Below, one piece after another: positions 12,361 through 23,424 of a DNA stretch of 64,000 nt. Source of the stretch: Zhengitettix transpicula (lineage: Eukaryota > Arthropoda > Insecta > Orthoptera > Tetrigidae); contig CM073591.1 of assembly GCA_037074705.1 (NCBI GenBank), positions 130,889,032 through 130,953,031 of the forward strand, in the 5' to 3' direction. The notes under the pieces were generated by a model. That model did not search any database and had not been told where the DNA came from. It saw nothing but the letters and a program-made list of their open reading frames with translations. How positions within the stretch are numbered: the first letter of the stretch is position 1; every line of letters starts with the position of its first letter. A program made the translations under genes and the position numbers.

Positions 12361-12539
12361 AATGAGTAATGAAGGACAACATTTTAATATTACAAAATGG
12401 CTCTCAAGATTTCAACTTAATTGTTCTGATTGTGTGTTAAATAAATGTGTGACCATGTGTTCGTACATATTGAGTATGTTTCTGGTAATGACTTCGTTCT
12501 GAACTGAATACCAATTCGTAACGAAATTCCTGATGGTGA

Positions 12540-13160
12540 GATGTTGCACGGACGGAGTTTGCGATAATTCGCAAGTAATGAGTATGATGGAGCAGATTTT
12601 ATCTAGAATGAACGAATTTAATAGTCAAAAAATGTAGGAACGTTTCTTAGAAAGATGAATTTGAGACCGAGAACGAGCAAGTTTCTGAGAACTTATGAAG
12701 TTAAGAAAGAATTTTCTGAGGATATTATGTATTACTTGAGGATACACTCAACAAGTTCCAGAATTTGAAAGACCGGCTAGTACTAATACGCGAGAATCGA
12801 ATAAACACAGGAAACAATTATAGGTAGGAACCACGAAGTGTTAGGATATGAGTAGAGATAGAAACGCCCAAGTTGAAGTTGAACGATGGGTCATGTATGT
12901 GGAAAAATAGGAGAATTTTTTTGTTACGAAACGGGTTCCAGATACACATCGTGTTTGGATATTTAAACAAACACCGTGTAGTAGTCGGAGACTTTATCCA
13001 GAAATGTAATAAATTTGCAAAACCTCCAGTTCCACGGCGGAGGTGCAGAGAATGGACAACCGAATCACACGATGTGCGGGCCGATTCCTATTACGATTCA
13101 GCATTGACTATTGATTCATTTCATTTTTTATCTTATGTGTGTATAATTTTATAATTTTGT
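12540..13160 (+). pseudogene. Possible retroelement coding relic, unassigned
   Basis: Short open stretches suggest decayed coding sequence. Near 12,575-12,640 one frame reads MSMMEQILSRMNEFNSQ before a stop, a helical composition seen in gag-like proteins. A 93-codon frame at 12,873-13,154 (with non-ATG start) has no recognised domain. Together with the LTR-like segment at 13.8 kb this could be a degraded LTR retrotransposon, but no zinc knuckle, protease, RT or integrase motif was found. Confidence 0.2.
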
Positions 13161-13784
13161 AGTATTTTATTCTCAAGTATTTCAATATGAGAATGTAGAA
13201 TTAAATGTCGATTTATTTTCATATTTCGTATTCGTGTATAATATTTTATTACTTATTTCAGCTTTGGCCACTGATTTTGAACTTTTATCATGTATGTATA
13301 TATTAACCCCTATATTATAATAATTATGTAATTCAGTATAACAATTTAAAAATCCCTGTCCATTTAATTTATATATTCCAATATTTTTGTGGTTAATTTA
13401 CATTCTAAAATTGTTAGTTTCAAGTATACAGATTGTGAACTAAACATATTAACTGAAAATGACTTTGCATATGTTTCCAGGTAGAAAAATCTACGTATGG
13501 ATTTATTTATTTTTTACACAAAGATTGCCATTTTTTATTTGCTAATTAATTATATATAGTGAGGCCATCATAATGGTTTAATAAGAATAAAAAAGCCATC
13601 ACTTATTTTGTCTGTATTTGGCCATCTTTCTTATTATTAATTTTCATTCTGACGTAAATTTTTCATTATAATGATTTGTTTAAATCACCCAGGCATACAT
13701 GTACTGACAAGTGGCGCGAGTTTTCTCAACTTTATAATATATTTATTCGTTTCTAATCTACGTAGAAGTTCAAAAACGAATGCA

Positions 13785-13935
13785 TGATCTTAAGGGGGTA
13801 TATTGTAATAGTGTCGTGTTATGTGCGGCCGTTGCATTAGCGGACGTACCATGAGAGGATAGACCTTTTCCACCCCGTTCCCCCCGATTCCTTCATCAAT
13901 CCTGACCGCTGAGCGAGCAGGTATAAACTTTCGGA
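13785..13935 (+). mobile_element. Possible LTR edge (purine tract followed by TGTAATAG)
   Basis: AAGGGGG near 13,792-13,798 is followed by TATATTGTAATAGTGTCGTG and a GC-richer stretch with TATAAA at about 13,921. This resembles a polypurine tract next to an LTR U3. No second LTR was found, so this is only a candidate. Confidence 0.2.
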
Positions 13936-14215
13936 AGAGCAACTTTTAACATTTAGTGAATGCATTACAAGCTTAATGTATAACATTTCTGAAACTTATC
14001 TGTATTCATAATTTCTATCTATATCTAAATCTGTTCCAATTGATAGTGAATGGTTTCATAGATATGCTTAGAAATGATCAATTAGGATACAAATCCATTA
14101 ACAGTTATATTTATCTGACTCCCATAAATAAATGAAAAAGTCAACCTATTTAGTTATAAATGTATAAAATTAAAAAAATTAAAATTATAATAGGAAAATC
14201 ATTAAAATAATCTCA

Positions 14216-14241
14216 AAGTTTCATTAGAACCTCTTCAGGTG
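14216..14241 (-). other. Hammerhead-like motif, degenerate
   Basis: On the minus strand this reads ACCTGAAGAGGTTCTAATGA followed by AACTTTG. It keeps the CCTGAAGA...GAAAC layout with a poor stem. Confidence 0.3.
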
Positions 14242-14449
14242 TTGTAAAATTCAATTAAATGATTTAATTTTAAAATCCCTTTTTTAAAAAATTCAAAGGA
14301 AGCAACTATTTAAAAAGGTATCGTGCTTTATTTACAATTAATTACATGAAATATAGTGGATATAAATTTTTTAGATGCGATTTGCCTACACATTGCAGGC
14401 GAAAATTGTGTTATGTTTACACAGGTGTTGAAAGAATTTTTAATTGACT

Positions 14450-14735
14450 CGTGCAGTTTGCGTGGCTAAGGAATTCGAGGGCTGGAATATGGCAGACGTT
14501 GGGCCATAAATTTATTTATTTTCTCACAACATAAAATCTCTATTGGGGAACATTGTAATGGAATATTGAAGGGTTGCTTTTGGTTTCGTCTACAAATTGG
14601 CTGTCTGAAACTTACATGGCTAAGGTTTTGAGGGTCGGAAGATGGCAGACGTTGGGCTATAAATCACGATTGACCAGATTGTGACGGACTCCACCGGAAA
14701 AAAGGGGAATTTGGGCAGTTACCCGGAGGGAGGTA
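14450..14735 (+). repeat. Dispersed repeat R-B, copy 2, partly duplicated in tandem
   Basis: The segment GTGGCTAAGG...ATGGCAGACGTTGGGC occurs twice, near 14,460 and 14,617, about 157 bp apart. Between them is TCTCTATTGGGGAACATTGT, which also precedes the single copy at 12.1-12.3 kb. This indicates a roughly 157-bp unit, present in about one and a half copies here. Confidence 0.65.
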
Positions 14736-14739
14736 GAAC

Positions 14740-15380
14740 GTGTGAGTACAGTCAAGGAGAGACATTAAGTTGGAAAAGTGAGTCGGAACGATTTAGCCGG
14801 AGAGGTAGTGAACAAGTAGAAGAAACTGATGCTTGTACAGTAAAATTCCTGCGTCTGGAGAGTGTGAAGCAGCACAACTTCGTAATGTCGTGCTGTCCGG
14901 TCCATTACCTGCCAAGCTGGTCCTCGTCATCGTCGCCACAAAACTTGCAGAAGGCCAGATAACCCGTTAACGAAAGAAAAAAAGTAACAACCAAGCAATA
15001 GTGTATTCCTGGACAGAGGAGAAACATCCATTAACCGCCCACGAGACCCTGTGCTTAGAAATTCTTATGTACTATGCCATACTCTTATTGAATTTGTTTT
15101 GTAATATTTAAATACACTTTTATAATTGTATTATTAATTAAATAATAACCCCAAAATAATATTATAATATGTTATGTGAAATTAAAATATTTTAACTACA
15201 ATTTATATTAAACAGTTATTAGCTTGTAAGTCGTAGATTGGAAACCAGCGATAACGTATTTTAACTGTGACCCTATAATTGCATACCGTAGTACAGAGTA
15301 AATGCTAGAATCGGATAACTTTCTCTTTGGAATTCTCCTGACATTCGTTTTAAACACTTTTATCTTAATAAGCCCTGACA
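14740..15380. other. Unannotated
   Basis: A 93-codon frame (14,681-14,962) overlaps repeat R-B at its start and has no recognisable product. The remainder is AT-rich with nothing recognised. Confidence 0.4.
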
Positions 15381-15383
15381 CCT

Positions 15384-15445
15384 AGGGTGGTTGTTCCGGG
15401 GTCGCAGAGGTAAGAGCTGTTCGCTGTCGAGCAGCTGCACCCAAA
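15384..15445 (+). mobile_element. SINE-A fragment, diverged
   Basis: TTGTTCCGGGGTCGCAGA, GGTAAGAGCTGTTCGCTGT and CAGCTGC fall in the same order as the central part of SINE-A, with deletions between them. Confidence 0.5.
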
Positions 15446-16511
15446 GCTTCGAATGTGGAGACACACTGCCATCACTTTTCGTACTGTCACCTGATTTAAA
15501 GTGAAGTCCTAAAAGTGTGCGAGACAACCGGCCAATGTTGTCTTATGGGCCAGAGACAACACTTCTATCACGGTTCGTCACGTCACTGCGATGTCACGCG
15601 CTGTCACGTATCTGTCATCTGTGCTCGCACACATTTTCATGTCACACCATGTCATATTTTTCAATCTGTATTCTGTTTTAAACGTTTTCAAAGGGCGCTT
15701 GAGGATCCCTAGTCACTTTTCCACCAATAGAACAAAGAATTATTTTACTTAATTACCTTAAGTATTATTATTTATTATCAAGAATCCATTAAATACTAAC
15801 CAATATGAAGTTATAACTCCTGATATCTCCAAAATGGTCACTCGTACACTAATTTATCATAGAAGGGAAGTTGTAGAGAATTTTAATTGCACTATCGGGT
15901 TTCATAAAATCGTCTATTCTTTACAAAAACTCACCTATATTTAAATCATTATTTCATTTAATTTCAAATCTATCAATCCTACTTTTCACATTTCTTTTAA
16001 TTTTCAAATTTAAATATTTGATTGAATTAATAATTTATTAACCTGACTTACGATCTCAGCCAGGTCCTTTTATTGTTATTAAATAACGCCAAATAAGTCG
16101 CACATATCTAAGTACATGGATTTTAACTTTTTTATATAAAGTATCATATTTTAAATCGCTTACACGTGTGTAAATATATACGTTTGTAATATAAGACCAT
16201 GTTCTGTAGTACAATACAGTATTATTCTTTCAAACCAAAGAGAGTCTGTATAATATGTTTTATATTATATACACTATCTCTAGTTTTAGACTTGCAGCCT
16301 GCTCCAAACGAAACAATACTTGGTATTTCCGTAACGTTACAAGAATTTTACTTTTCCTGGAACAGAGGGGTAATGTACGGACTATAGGTACACAGATGTT
16401 GCGTGATATATTTAGTTCAGTACACACCGCTGGCACTTGTCAAAGCAGTGTGCGATTGAAGCTGCAGTCACGCTTAAACTTTATGGCCGGCACGTCAAGG
16501 GACGTCATGGC
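15446..16511. other. No element recognised; local GTCAC-rich segment
   Basis: Between about 15,570 and 15,660 the word TGTCAC or CGTCAC and near-variants recur six or more times in 90 bp. The rest is AT-rich with only unrecognised short frames. Confidence 0.4.
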
Positions 16512-16861
16512 AGTATTGCGTTCTAACAGGAAATCCTAATCTCTTGACGTCGGAAGGACGTGGGACAAGTACAAGAAGCCAGACCTACCTTGTGCTGGTT
16601 TCTCCCAGAACTCTTGTTACACCGTGGCTATCTTGGTCTTCGTTTCCTATGCTATTCGAGGGTCAATTTCCACCACGCGGATTATTAGTATTGCGTTCTA
16701 ACAGGAAATCCTAATCTCTTGACGTCGGAAGGACGTGGGACAAGTACAAGAAGCCAGACCTACCTTGTGCTGGTTTCTCCCAGAACCCTTGTTATACCGT
16801 GGCTATCTTGGTCTTCGTTTCCTATGCTATTAGAGGGTCAATTTACACCACGTATATTATT
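16512..16861 (+). repeat. 175-bp tandem duplication inside a diverged SINE-A
   Basis: Two head-to-tail units, 16,512-16,686 and 16,687-16,861, differ at about seven positions, so the duplication is fairly recent. Each unit contains CGGAAGGACGTGGGACAAGT, GACCTACC, CTTGGTCTTCG, TTCCTATGCTATT and a GGTCAATTT-like word, in the order found in the 3' half of SINE-A. The underlying sequence is therefore an old SINE-A copy. Confidence 0.8.
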
Positions 16862-17303
16862 ATCATGCAGCTTGAAAGTCTTAAAAATCGTTGGTGAAGG
16901 ACGAGGTTAATTTACCCTTTTAATTACAAACCGTAAGATTAATGACTGTTGCAGTAAACAAACGTTGTCGCTAGTAACATTTGATAAACAGCTTTTCAAA
17001 ATATATAGCGGTAAATAATTCCTGAAGAAAGAGGACGTCGACAAAATCTTTAGAAGAAGATAACAAAATAGATACAGAGATATAAATTTAAGAGTTTAAG
17101 ATATGCAAAGGCATTGAAGAAATGTGTGGTTGAAAAGAACGTATTGCTCATTATAATAATTTTCTGTATTACTTAATTTTTTTCCACGTCTACTCGTGTT
17201 ATCATGCAAATATTTACGAATCAAAGTTAGTATATAATTTTTTTTATTCCTTGCAGCCGCAATATTAATCAGCTATAATGAGACTCAAATTGACTAGAAG
17301 GAA
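16862..17303. other. Nothing recognised
   Basis: AT-rich DNA between SINE-A copies; no motif was identified. Confidence 0.4.
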
Positions 17304-17819
17304 GCCTGCGAGAGAACATGCCCTGAGAGAGCTGGCGGAGGCTACCTTTTGGGATGCCTTCACATCTGTCTGGTTTTTTGAACTAAGGTTCCCACATGCC
17401 GAGGCACCTTGACCTGTTTTGAGAGGTGTATGTTCCAGGGTCGTAGACCTTGGGCATACGGTAAGAGTTGTCCACTATTCCTATTGGAATAGTCGGCCAG
17501 CTGCCTCCAAAACTGGTCAAGGCACGGCGAGGGGAAAGCTGCGACCCCACAGCAAACTACTCTCCCGCCATCGGAAGGGCGTGGGACAAGTACCAAATGC
17601 CCGACCTACCTGATGCAGGTTTATCTAGGGTTTTCCCAGCATCACTTTTAGGCTAATTGCCGGGTAGGATCCTTAAACCATACCCCGGGGGCCCTAGTTA
17701 ACCCTTGGCTTCCTTCCTCTACCCTTCCGCATCCCCTTTTTCAAATCCCTTCCTATGCTATTAAAGGGGAGTTGCCACAATGTGGATTACTCTCATGTAG
17801 CCTGTTGCCCTAAAAAAAT
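17304..17819 (+). mobile_element. SINE-A, full-length copy
   Basis: It begins at the 5' hairpin (GCCTGCGAGAGAA), runs through the conserved middle and ends CCTGTTGCCCTAAAAAAA. Possible imperfect target-site duplication: TCAAATTGACTAGAA (17,285-17,299) and TCTAAATTACTAGAA (17,834-17,848). Open frames on both strands simply follow the repeat's low stop-codon content. Confidence 0.9.
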
Positions 17820-19364
17820 AATTTTAATTTTAATCTAAATTACTAGAAAAGAGGTAAAAGCTAAAGAGCTTCTATAGGCCTACGATAAACCATTATTGAA
17901 AAGATTAATACATAAAAATGCATTACTTTTAATAATTTATTCACTTTTATGAAACTTAAGCTGTAGAAGTAAAAGTTAACGTATAATTTGTAGCAGGCAT
18001 ATTATAGTAAATAATATTCGTGTTTTTATTTATTCTATTTTACGCTGAATATTTTGCCCAATTTAATGTAATCAATCTTACTATACTTATCATTTTAAGG
18101 CATTCATTTCACATCTGAATTATAATTATCGCAGTAGACATGCAAACCTAACTCACATACTGGTAATCCAGGAAGATAACTACACTATCCGCGTGGCAAT
18201 AACTTTATTACGAAGTTAGCTAAGCCGCCTCTAGAGATTGCTGCTAACTCCATAAATGCATTGTTGCAATAATGGCGTTGCATACTTTAACCGAATATCT
18301 AACTCAGTTTCCAAATTCTTTAATTTTTGTAATTAAAGAACTCTGTACATATATCGCTTTACTCGATTCTCTCTAATGTGTTTAAGTCTATCTATTGTAA
18401 ATAAATAAGTTTTCCGGTTAGTAGGTAACCAAAAAAGTAGGCTATTCCATCTACTGAAAGAAAGAAAGTTTCGCCTTCAGATATATTCCGAACTAATATT
18501 CACGTTTTGCTCGTGAGGAATATGAAGAAAATTACTGTTATAGAGAACCCCATAAACGTCGTATAATTAATTATTTCCTAATAATCAATTTAATTTTTTG
18601 ATTCATGTTCGTTTAATTATATATTTCTATTCCTACTACAGTTTCAATGAAATGAAATCACATGTAAATTGATGAAATTACTGAAGTTACCTCGATTTGA
18701 GTTATTCATTTACACGATGCATCACTGGTCACTAAATTATTAATTAATTAGGCACTGTTAAGACTGTTCCAACACGTTCTAAGTCAATTAAATTCTGTGT
18801 ATCATACAGTTCATTCCGTTGAAACGTTTATTATATTCATTGATCCTTAGATAAATCTAATTACTTACGAAATGTGTACAATAATTTCATCCTTTATTAA
18901 CTATATAATTAATGAATGTCCGCTTTCTCGGTAAATAGATTTAATAAATGGTTCTCGGTCTTGTTAGAACTCAACGTTTCTGCGATTATCGTCGTCGTAC
19001 GGGGAAGTGCTGTTTTACTTGTAATTATGATTCTTTGTCATCTACCTGGAAATTTATAAAATTTATTCAATTTCATCTCAGTTGAGCAGTCGAACCACTA
19101 AACCTTTCATTACCTTAGGCAAGTTTTAGATTTTGTTCTATAGACACGTACATGAAATTTGTTGTGTGCAAGTCTTTGATGTGTTTTCGTTAATGGAACT
19201 GGCAGCTGACTCAATCTATTCCAGCTATCGAAAGTGAATTTGACAAACATTTAATGTAGGAAAGTTAGAACGTTAAACTTTTTTTTTGAAGGTCGACGAC
19301 GATGATAATTACGGAAACGTTGCGTTCTGACAAAAATTTCGCACCGTTGAAAAACCGAGAATCA
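17820..19364. other. Nothing recognised
   Basis: AT-rich DNA without recognised genes or elements. A small GC-balanced patch lies at about 18,220-18,290. Confidence 0.5.
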
Positions 19365-19690
19365 GGGAATACCGTAAGATTTCTCATGGGAACAGTCGGC
19401 CAGGTGCCTCCTAAACTGGCCAAGGCACGGAGAAGGTAATTCTGCGTCCCCACAGAAAACCCCACTCCCGCCATCGTAAGAGCGTGGAACAAGTAGTTAA
19501 TTGCCGACCTACCTGATGCAGGTTTTCTATGGTTTGTCCTGCACCACTGTTATGCCGGTTAGGAACCTTAAACTATATCCCGGGGGCCGTAGTTAACCCT
19601 TGGCTACCTTCCTTTAGCCTTCCGCGTCCCCCCCTTTCAAATCTCTTCCTAAAGGGTAGTAGCCTGTTATTCTAAAATAAAATAAAATTC
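19365..19690 (+). mobile_element. SINE-A, 5'-truncated copy with internal deletion
   Basis: It starts in the middle of the element (ACCGTAAGATTTCTCATGGG) and ends in AGCCTGTTATTCTAAAATAAAATAAAA. About 45 bp before the tail are missing compared with other copies: CTTCCT is joined directly to AAAGGGTAGT. Confidence 0.85.
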
Positions 19691-20012
19691 TATGTCAGTT
19701 TTCTGTAGCCAGTAAAATTGGCTCAGTACAGCACATCAGTTGAATTAAATATAAATTAACCCTTTAATAAAAGCAAAAACTCTATATGTCAATATAGTAA
19801 CGTCGATCATCTATACTCAGAAAAGTCAGTCAACCTTTACTTAATATCATTATTAATCATACAGTTATCTGCTTTTTCTTCTCTATTACAGAATTTAAAT
19901 AAACATAGGTAGTTTTATTATTGTAATTACATCTGCGAATGCGTTCGATGTATATTTTTAAATTTCACGGAAACGCTTCGTAAATGTAGGCAATAAATAT
20001 GGTAATCCACAT

Positions 20013-20532
20013 TTTTTTTTTTTTTTTTAGGGCAACAGGCTACATGAGGGTGATCCACATTGGGCAACTCCCCTTTAATAGCATAGGAAGGGATTGGAAA
20101 GGGGGGATGCGGAAGGGTAGAGGAAGGTAGCCAAGGGTTAACTAGGGCCCCCGGGCTATGGTTTAAGGATCCTACCCGGCATTCGCCTAAAGAAATGCAG
20201 GGAAAACCCTAGAAAAACCTGCATCGGGTAGGTCGGGCATTGGGTACTTGTCCCACGCCCTTCCGATAGCGGGAGAGGAGTTTGCTGTGGGGACGCAGCA
20301 TTCCCTTCTCCGTGCCTCGACCAGTTTAGGAGGCAGCTGGCCGACTATTCCAATAGGAATAGCGGACAACTCTTGCCGTATGCCCAAGGTCTGCGACCCC
20401 GGAACATACACCTCTCAAAACAGACCGAGGTGCCTCGGCATGTGGGAACCTTAGTTCAAAAAATACCAGAGAGATGTGAGAGCATCCCCAAAGGTAGCCC
20501 CCGCCAGAGCTCTCTGGGAAGGTTCACCACCA
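20013..20532 (-). mobile_element. SINE-A, full-length copy nested in an older one
   Basis: The tail is an 18-nt T run on the plus strand starting at 20,011. The element is flanked by GGTAATCCACAT at 20,001-20,012 and 20,533-20,544, a perfect 12-bp target-site duplication. The target word is itself part of SINE-A, and diverged SINE-A sequence continues to the right of the insertion. Confidence 0.9.
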
Positions 20533-20615
20533 GGTAATCCACATAGTGGCTATTCCCCTCTTATAGCACAGGAAAGACACTGACAAGGAGGATGCGGAAA
20601 AACTCAACCAAGTAA
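20533..20615 (-). mobile_element. Older SINE-A interrupted by the copy at 20,013-20,532
   Basis: GGTAATCCACATAGTGGCTA, TCCCCTCTTATAGCACAGGA and GAGGATGCGGAA follow the 3'-terminal part of SINE-A in order, with many substitutions. A degenerate continuation may lie just before 20,001. Confidence 0.6.
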
Positions 20616-20679
20616 TATATATATAATAAATTATATGGCTGAGAGAATTTGCGGTTTTACCATTTACGCCGCTCGCACG

Positions 20680-20872
20680 GTTTTTCCTTCATCACATTTA
20701 GGCGAATTACCGGATAGGATATCAGGGCACCCTAGGTAACCCTTGGCTACCTTGCTTACACTTCCCCATCTCCTATTCCTTCATTTGCTCTTATATGGAT
20801 GTGTCCACAATCTGGATTTCACTCAATTACCCGGTTTATTTAAAATAAACAGTCTCTCTGTCTCTACATGAA
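20680..20872 (+). mobile_element. SINE-A 3' portion, diverged
   Basis: It contains TTTAGGCGAATTACCGGATA, ACCCTTGGCTACCTT and CACAATCTGGATT in SINE-A order and ends in an A-rich TTTAAAATAAA. It is older than the neighbouring copies. Confidence 0.7.
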
Positions 20873-20884
20873 ATTTTCATCATG

Positions 20885-21130
20885 CGAGAAACCTGTATGA
20901 TCCGGAGGCAAAGACTCTGAACAGACGGTTAAGAGTTATTCTGAACTCCCTTTGGAACAGTCGGCCAGCTGCCTCCAAAACCTGGTAGAGACATGCAGGC
21001 GGAAATGCTGTGACGGCACAGTAAATCCGCACCCTGTTGGTTGGGGACAATTACCAAGCAACCGACATTTCTTTATGCAGGTTTCTGTAGTGTTTTCTGT
21101 GCATCATATTGATGACAGACTTAAGGTTCC
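20885..21130 (+). mobile_element. SINE-A middle portion, diverged
   Basis: GGAACAGTCGGCCAGCTGCC, TCCAAAACCTGGTAGAGACA and TTTATGCAGGTTTCTGTAGT match the centre of SINE-A. This piece lies after, not before, the 3' portion at 20,680, so the two are separate insertions or a rearranged copy. Confidence 0.65.
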
Positions 21131-21900
21131 AGAATTAGCGGAATGTCCAGCCGGCTCAAGGCAGAAAGTCATTGGCCAGTATTTTAATCTCCAGTGTCTG
21201 GTGACCATCAGATTTACTGCACGAATTTATAGAGAAAAACATATTATCGAATGAATTATAGACTGTAAGACGAATTCAAGAATCCAAGAAATGAATGACT
21301 CGACGAGTGTCGTGTCTCAGACTTTTTCAGTTGCACAGCCTCCTTCCATCTTCATTTCTTATATTTTTCTTGGTGATGGAGGTTAATATTCTCCAATCGT
21401 GTTTTATTATGGAGGGGTTTGGTGTTACTTTACTCACCTCTTACAACATCAGAATTTGGGATTTTCGATGTTTTGTTCTCACGGTGTAAGGAAAAATTTC
21501 TATGACCATAGATTTTACCAGACGCCGTCTCGTCTACCTTTTATGGTACAAAACTATCAGTCTTTTCTTAATCCATTTTGAGCTAATGCTGTGTAGAAAA
21601 GGCTCCCTTCTTTACTTCCTCTTCCCTCCTTTTTGTAACGAAATTGACACAATGTACATTACCTTCAAATACTCTGTTTCTTAAAAACATAAACATTCTA
21701 TACGCAGACCAATAAACATTTCCATTTCTTGTACAATGTGACCTTCTCATACGTTACGTCACACGCCTAATGTCATGACCGCAACCCCGATATAGTGAAT
21801 CTTCCGTCTGATCTGGATCTCCTTCAAAATGTTTGGGTTAAGGATCTTCTGTGAATACCGTGCTAGGAGTGCAGGAGCATTAACGATCAGGGACAGACAA
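21131..21900. other. Unannotated
   Basis: Short overlapping frames at 21,295-21,684 have no recognisable products and most start at non-ATG codons. No repeat was identified. Confidence 0.3.
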
Positions 21901-22265
21901 ATATTCGTACCCCTCGAGAGGTCTCTTTTTTCATCTAGTGACGTAATTTAAGGAGAAGACGGTGCCCACGCGCTGCGGAGACATTGCTACACTTGTCTGG
22001 TATTGGATGTGACAGTGACCGTGGGAAGCGAGGTCTGAGGTCTCCGTGGGAGGCCTGACTGGACCACTCCTCTCTGCGGTCTACACGTTGTCTAGTCACG
22101 GTCTGTGGGGAGTCAGGTGCAGATCACTCATAACTAACCTACGCCACTGTCAAGTCGGACACTCCCAGTACCTTCTCACAGTTCGGGGAATCTCAGAATG
22201 GAGGTGAAAGTGCGACTGTTGACACTATCAATCATTGCAGGCTCCTACGCTAGAAACAGAATGAA
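21900..22265 (+). other. Exon-like GC-rich segment with a signal-peptide-like start
   Basis: The segment is richer in GC than its surroundings and resembles a 5' leader. At 22,198 an ATG in good context (A at -3, G at +4) opens MEVKVRLLTLSIIAGSYA and stops after 24 codons. The hydrophobic stretch resembles a signal peptide. An alternative reading is a splice donor, GAG|GTGAAAG, six bases into this frame. A truncated gene, a first exon or chance are all possible. Confidence 0.2.
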
Positions 22266-22361
22266 GAAATAATAACCTACATGGTAAACTTAATTACAAT
22301 GGAGTTTTTATAACTCAAAACTATTCATCAAGACTTCGATTCAAATCACTTGTACATTATA

Positions 22362-22373
22362 TACAGGGTGTAA
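22362..22373 (+). repeat. Possible terminal inverted repeat TACAGGGTGTAA
   Basis: This 12-mer is matched inverted at 25,361-25,372 (TTACACCCTGTA). The intervening 3 kb holds SINE-A copies and a LINE relic, so the pair could be the ends of an element later filled by insertions, or chance. Confidence 0.25.
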
Positions 22374-22610
22374 CAAAGCTCGACGGAAATATTTCAGAAA
22401 TGAATTCGCCATGTTTAGAGAAGAGAAAAAAGTATATTATAACATGGGTCCAGAAATGAATAATTACACAGTTATCACTTTTATGAATATCAGTGTATGA
22501 CGACATGCCTTGTTATCTGGACTAAAATGCGAGACTGGTGACAAATGTTAGATGAGGAAACTTGTAATGGAGCCAATTTTAATTTATTTTTGTGTTGTTT
22601 TGCGTTTTTC

Positions 22611-23102
22611 TTTTTTTTTAGGTAACAGGCTACATGAGGGTAATCCACAAGGTGGCAACTCCCCTATAATAGCATACGAAGGGATTTGAAAGGGGGGATG
22701 TGGAAGGGTATAGGAAGGTAGCCAAGGGTTAACTAGGGCCCCCGGGCTATATTTTAAGGATCCTACCCGGCATTTGCCTAAATAAATACAGGACAAACCC
22801 TACAAAAACCTGCATCAGGTAGGTCGGGCATTGGGTACTTGTCCCACGCCCTTCCGATAGCGGGAGAGGAGTTTGCTGTGGGGACGCAGCATTCCCTTCT
22901 CCGTGCCTCGACCAGTTTAGGAGGCAGCTGGCCTACTATTCCAATGGGAACAGCGAACAACTCTTACCGTATGCCCAAGGTCTGCGACCCCGGAACATAC
23001 ACCTCTCAAAACAGGCAGAGGTGCCTCGGCTTGTGGGAACCTTAGTCCCCCAAAGGTAGCCCCTCCTACAAGGTTCTACCTGCGAGAGAATATCTCTCGC
23101 GG
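22611..23102 (-). mobile_element. SINE-A copy with small deletion
   Basis: It has a poly(A) tail (complement of 22,611-22,619), an intact middle and the 5' hairpin CCTGCGAGAGAATATCTCTCGC at 23,080-23,100. About 40 bp before the hairpin are missing (CTTAGTCCCCCAAAGGTAGC). No clear target-site duplication. Confidence 0.85.
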
Positions 23103-23424
23103 TAATATTAGATGATATTAAAGTATCTCTGATAATTATTATCTGTAAGAGAAAAGACTATTGTTGCGTGAGAGTATCATCGCTGGTTATCGTTTTATGA
23201 TAAATGTTTCCTGGTTGAAATAATAAATATTTCAAAAGAATGTATATGAATGTATTAAAAAGAAGCTATCAAAGACGGTGCACCTTTACCCACGGATAAA
23301 GAATTGAGCCTGGTGAAGGAGGTCGGCCATCTAAGTGGAATTGTATCAAGTGCTGATCTTAACCTGAGTTCTGCCGGAGAAGCTTCCTCTTCAATTGAAA
23401 TAAAGTGGGTCATAACGTAATCTA

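Noticed and set aside
13785..13935. Complete LTR retrotransposon
   Set aside because: Only one LTR-like edge was found, with no paired LTR, primer-binding site or pol motifs; kept only as a low-confidence candidate.
20248..20454. Proteins encoded by SINE-A copies
   Set aside because: Comparable frames are open on both strands in many copies, which is expected from shared nucleotide ancestry of a repeat with few stop codons.
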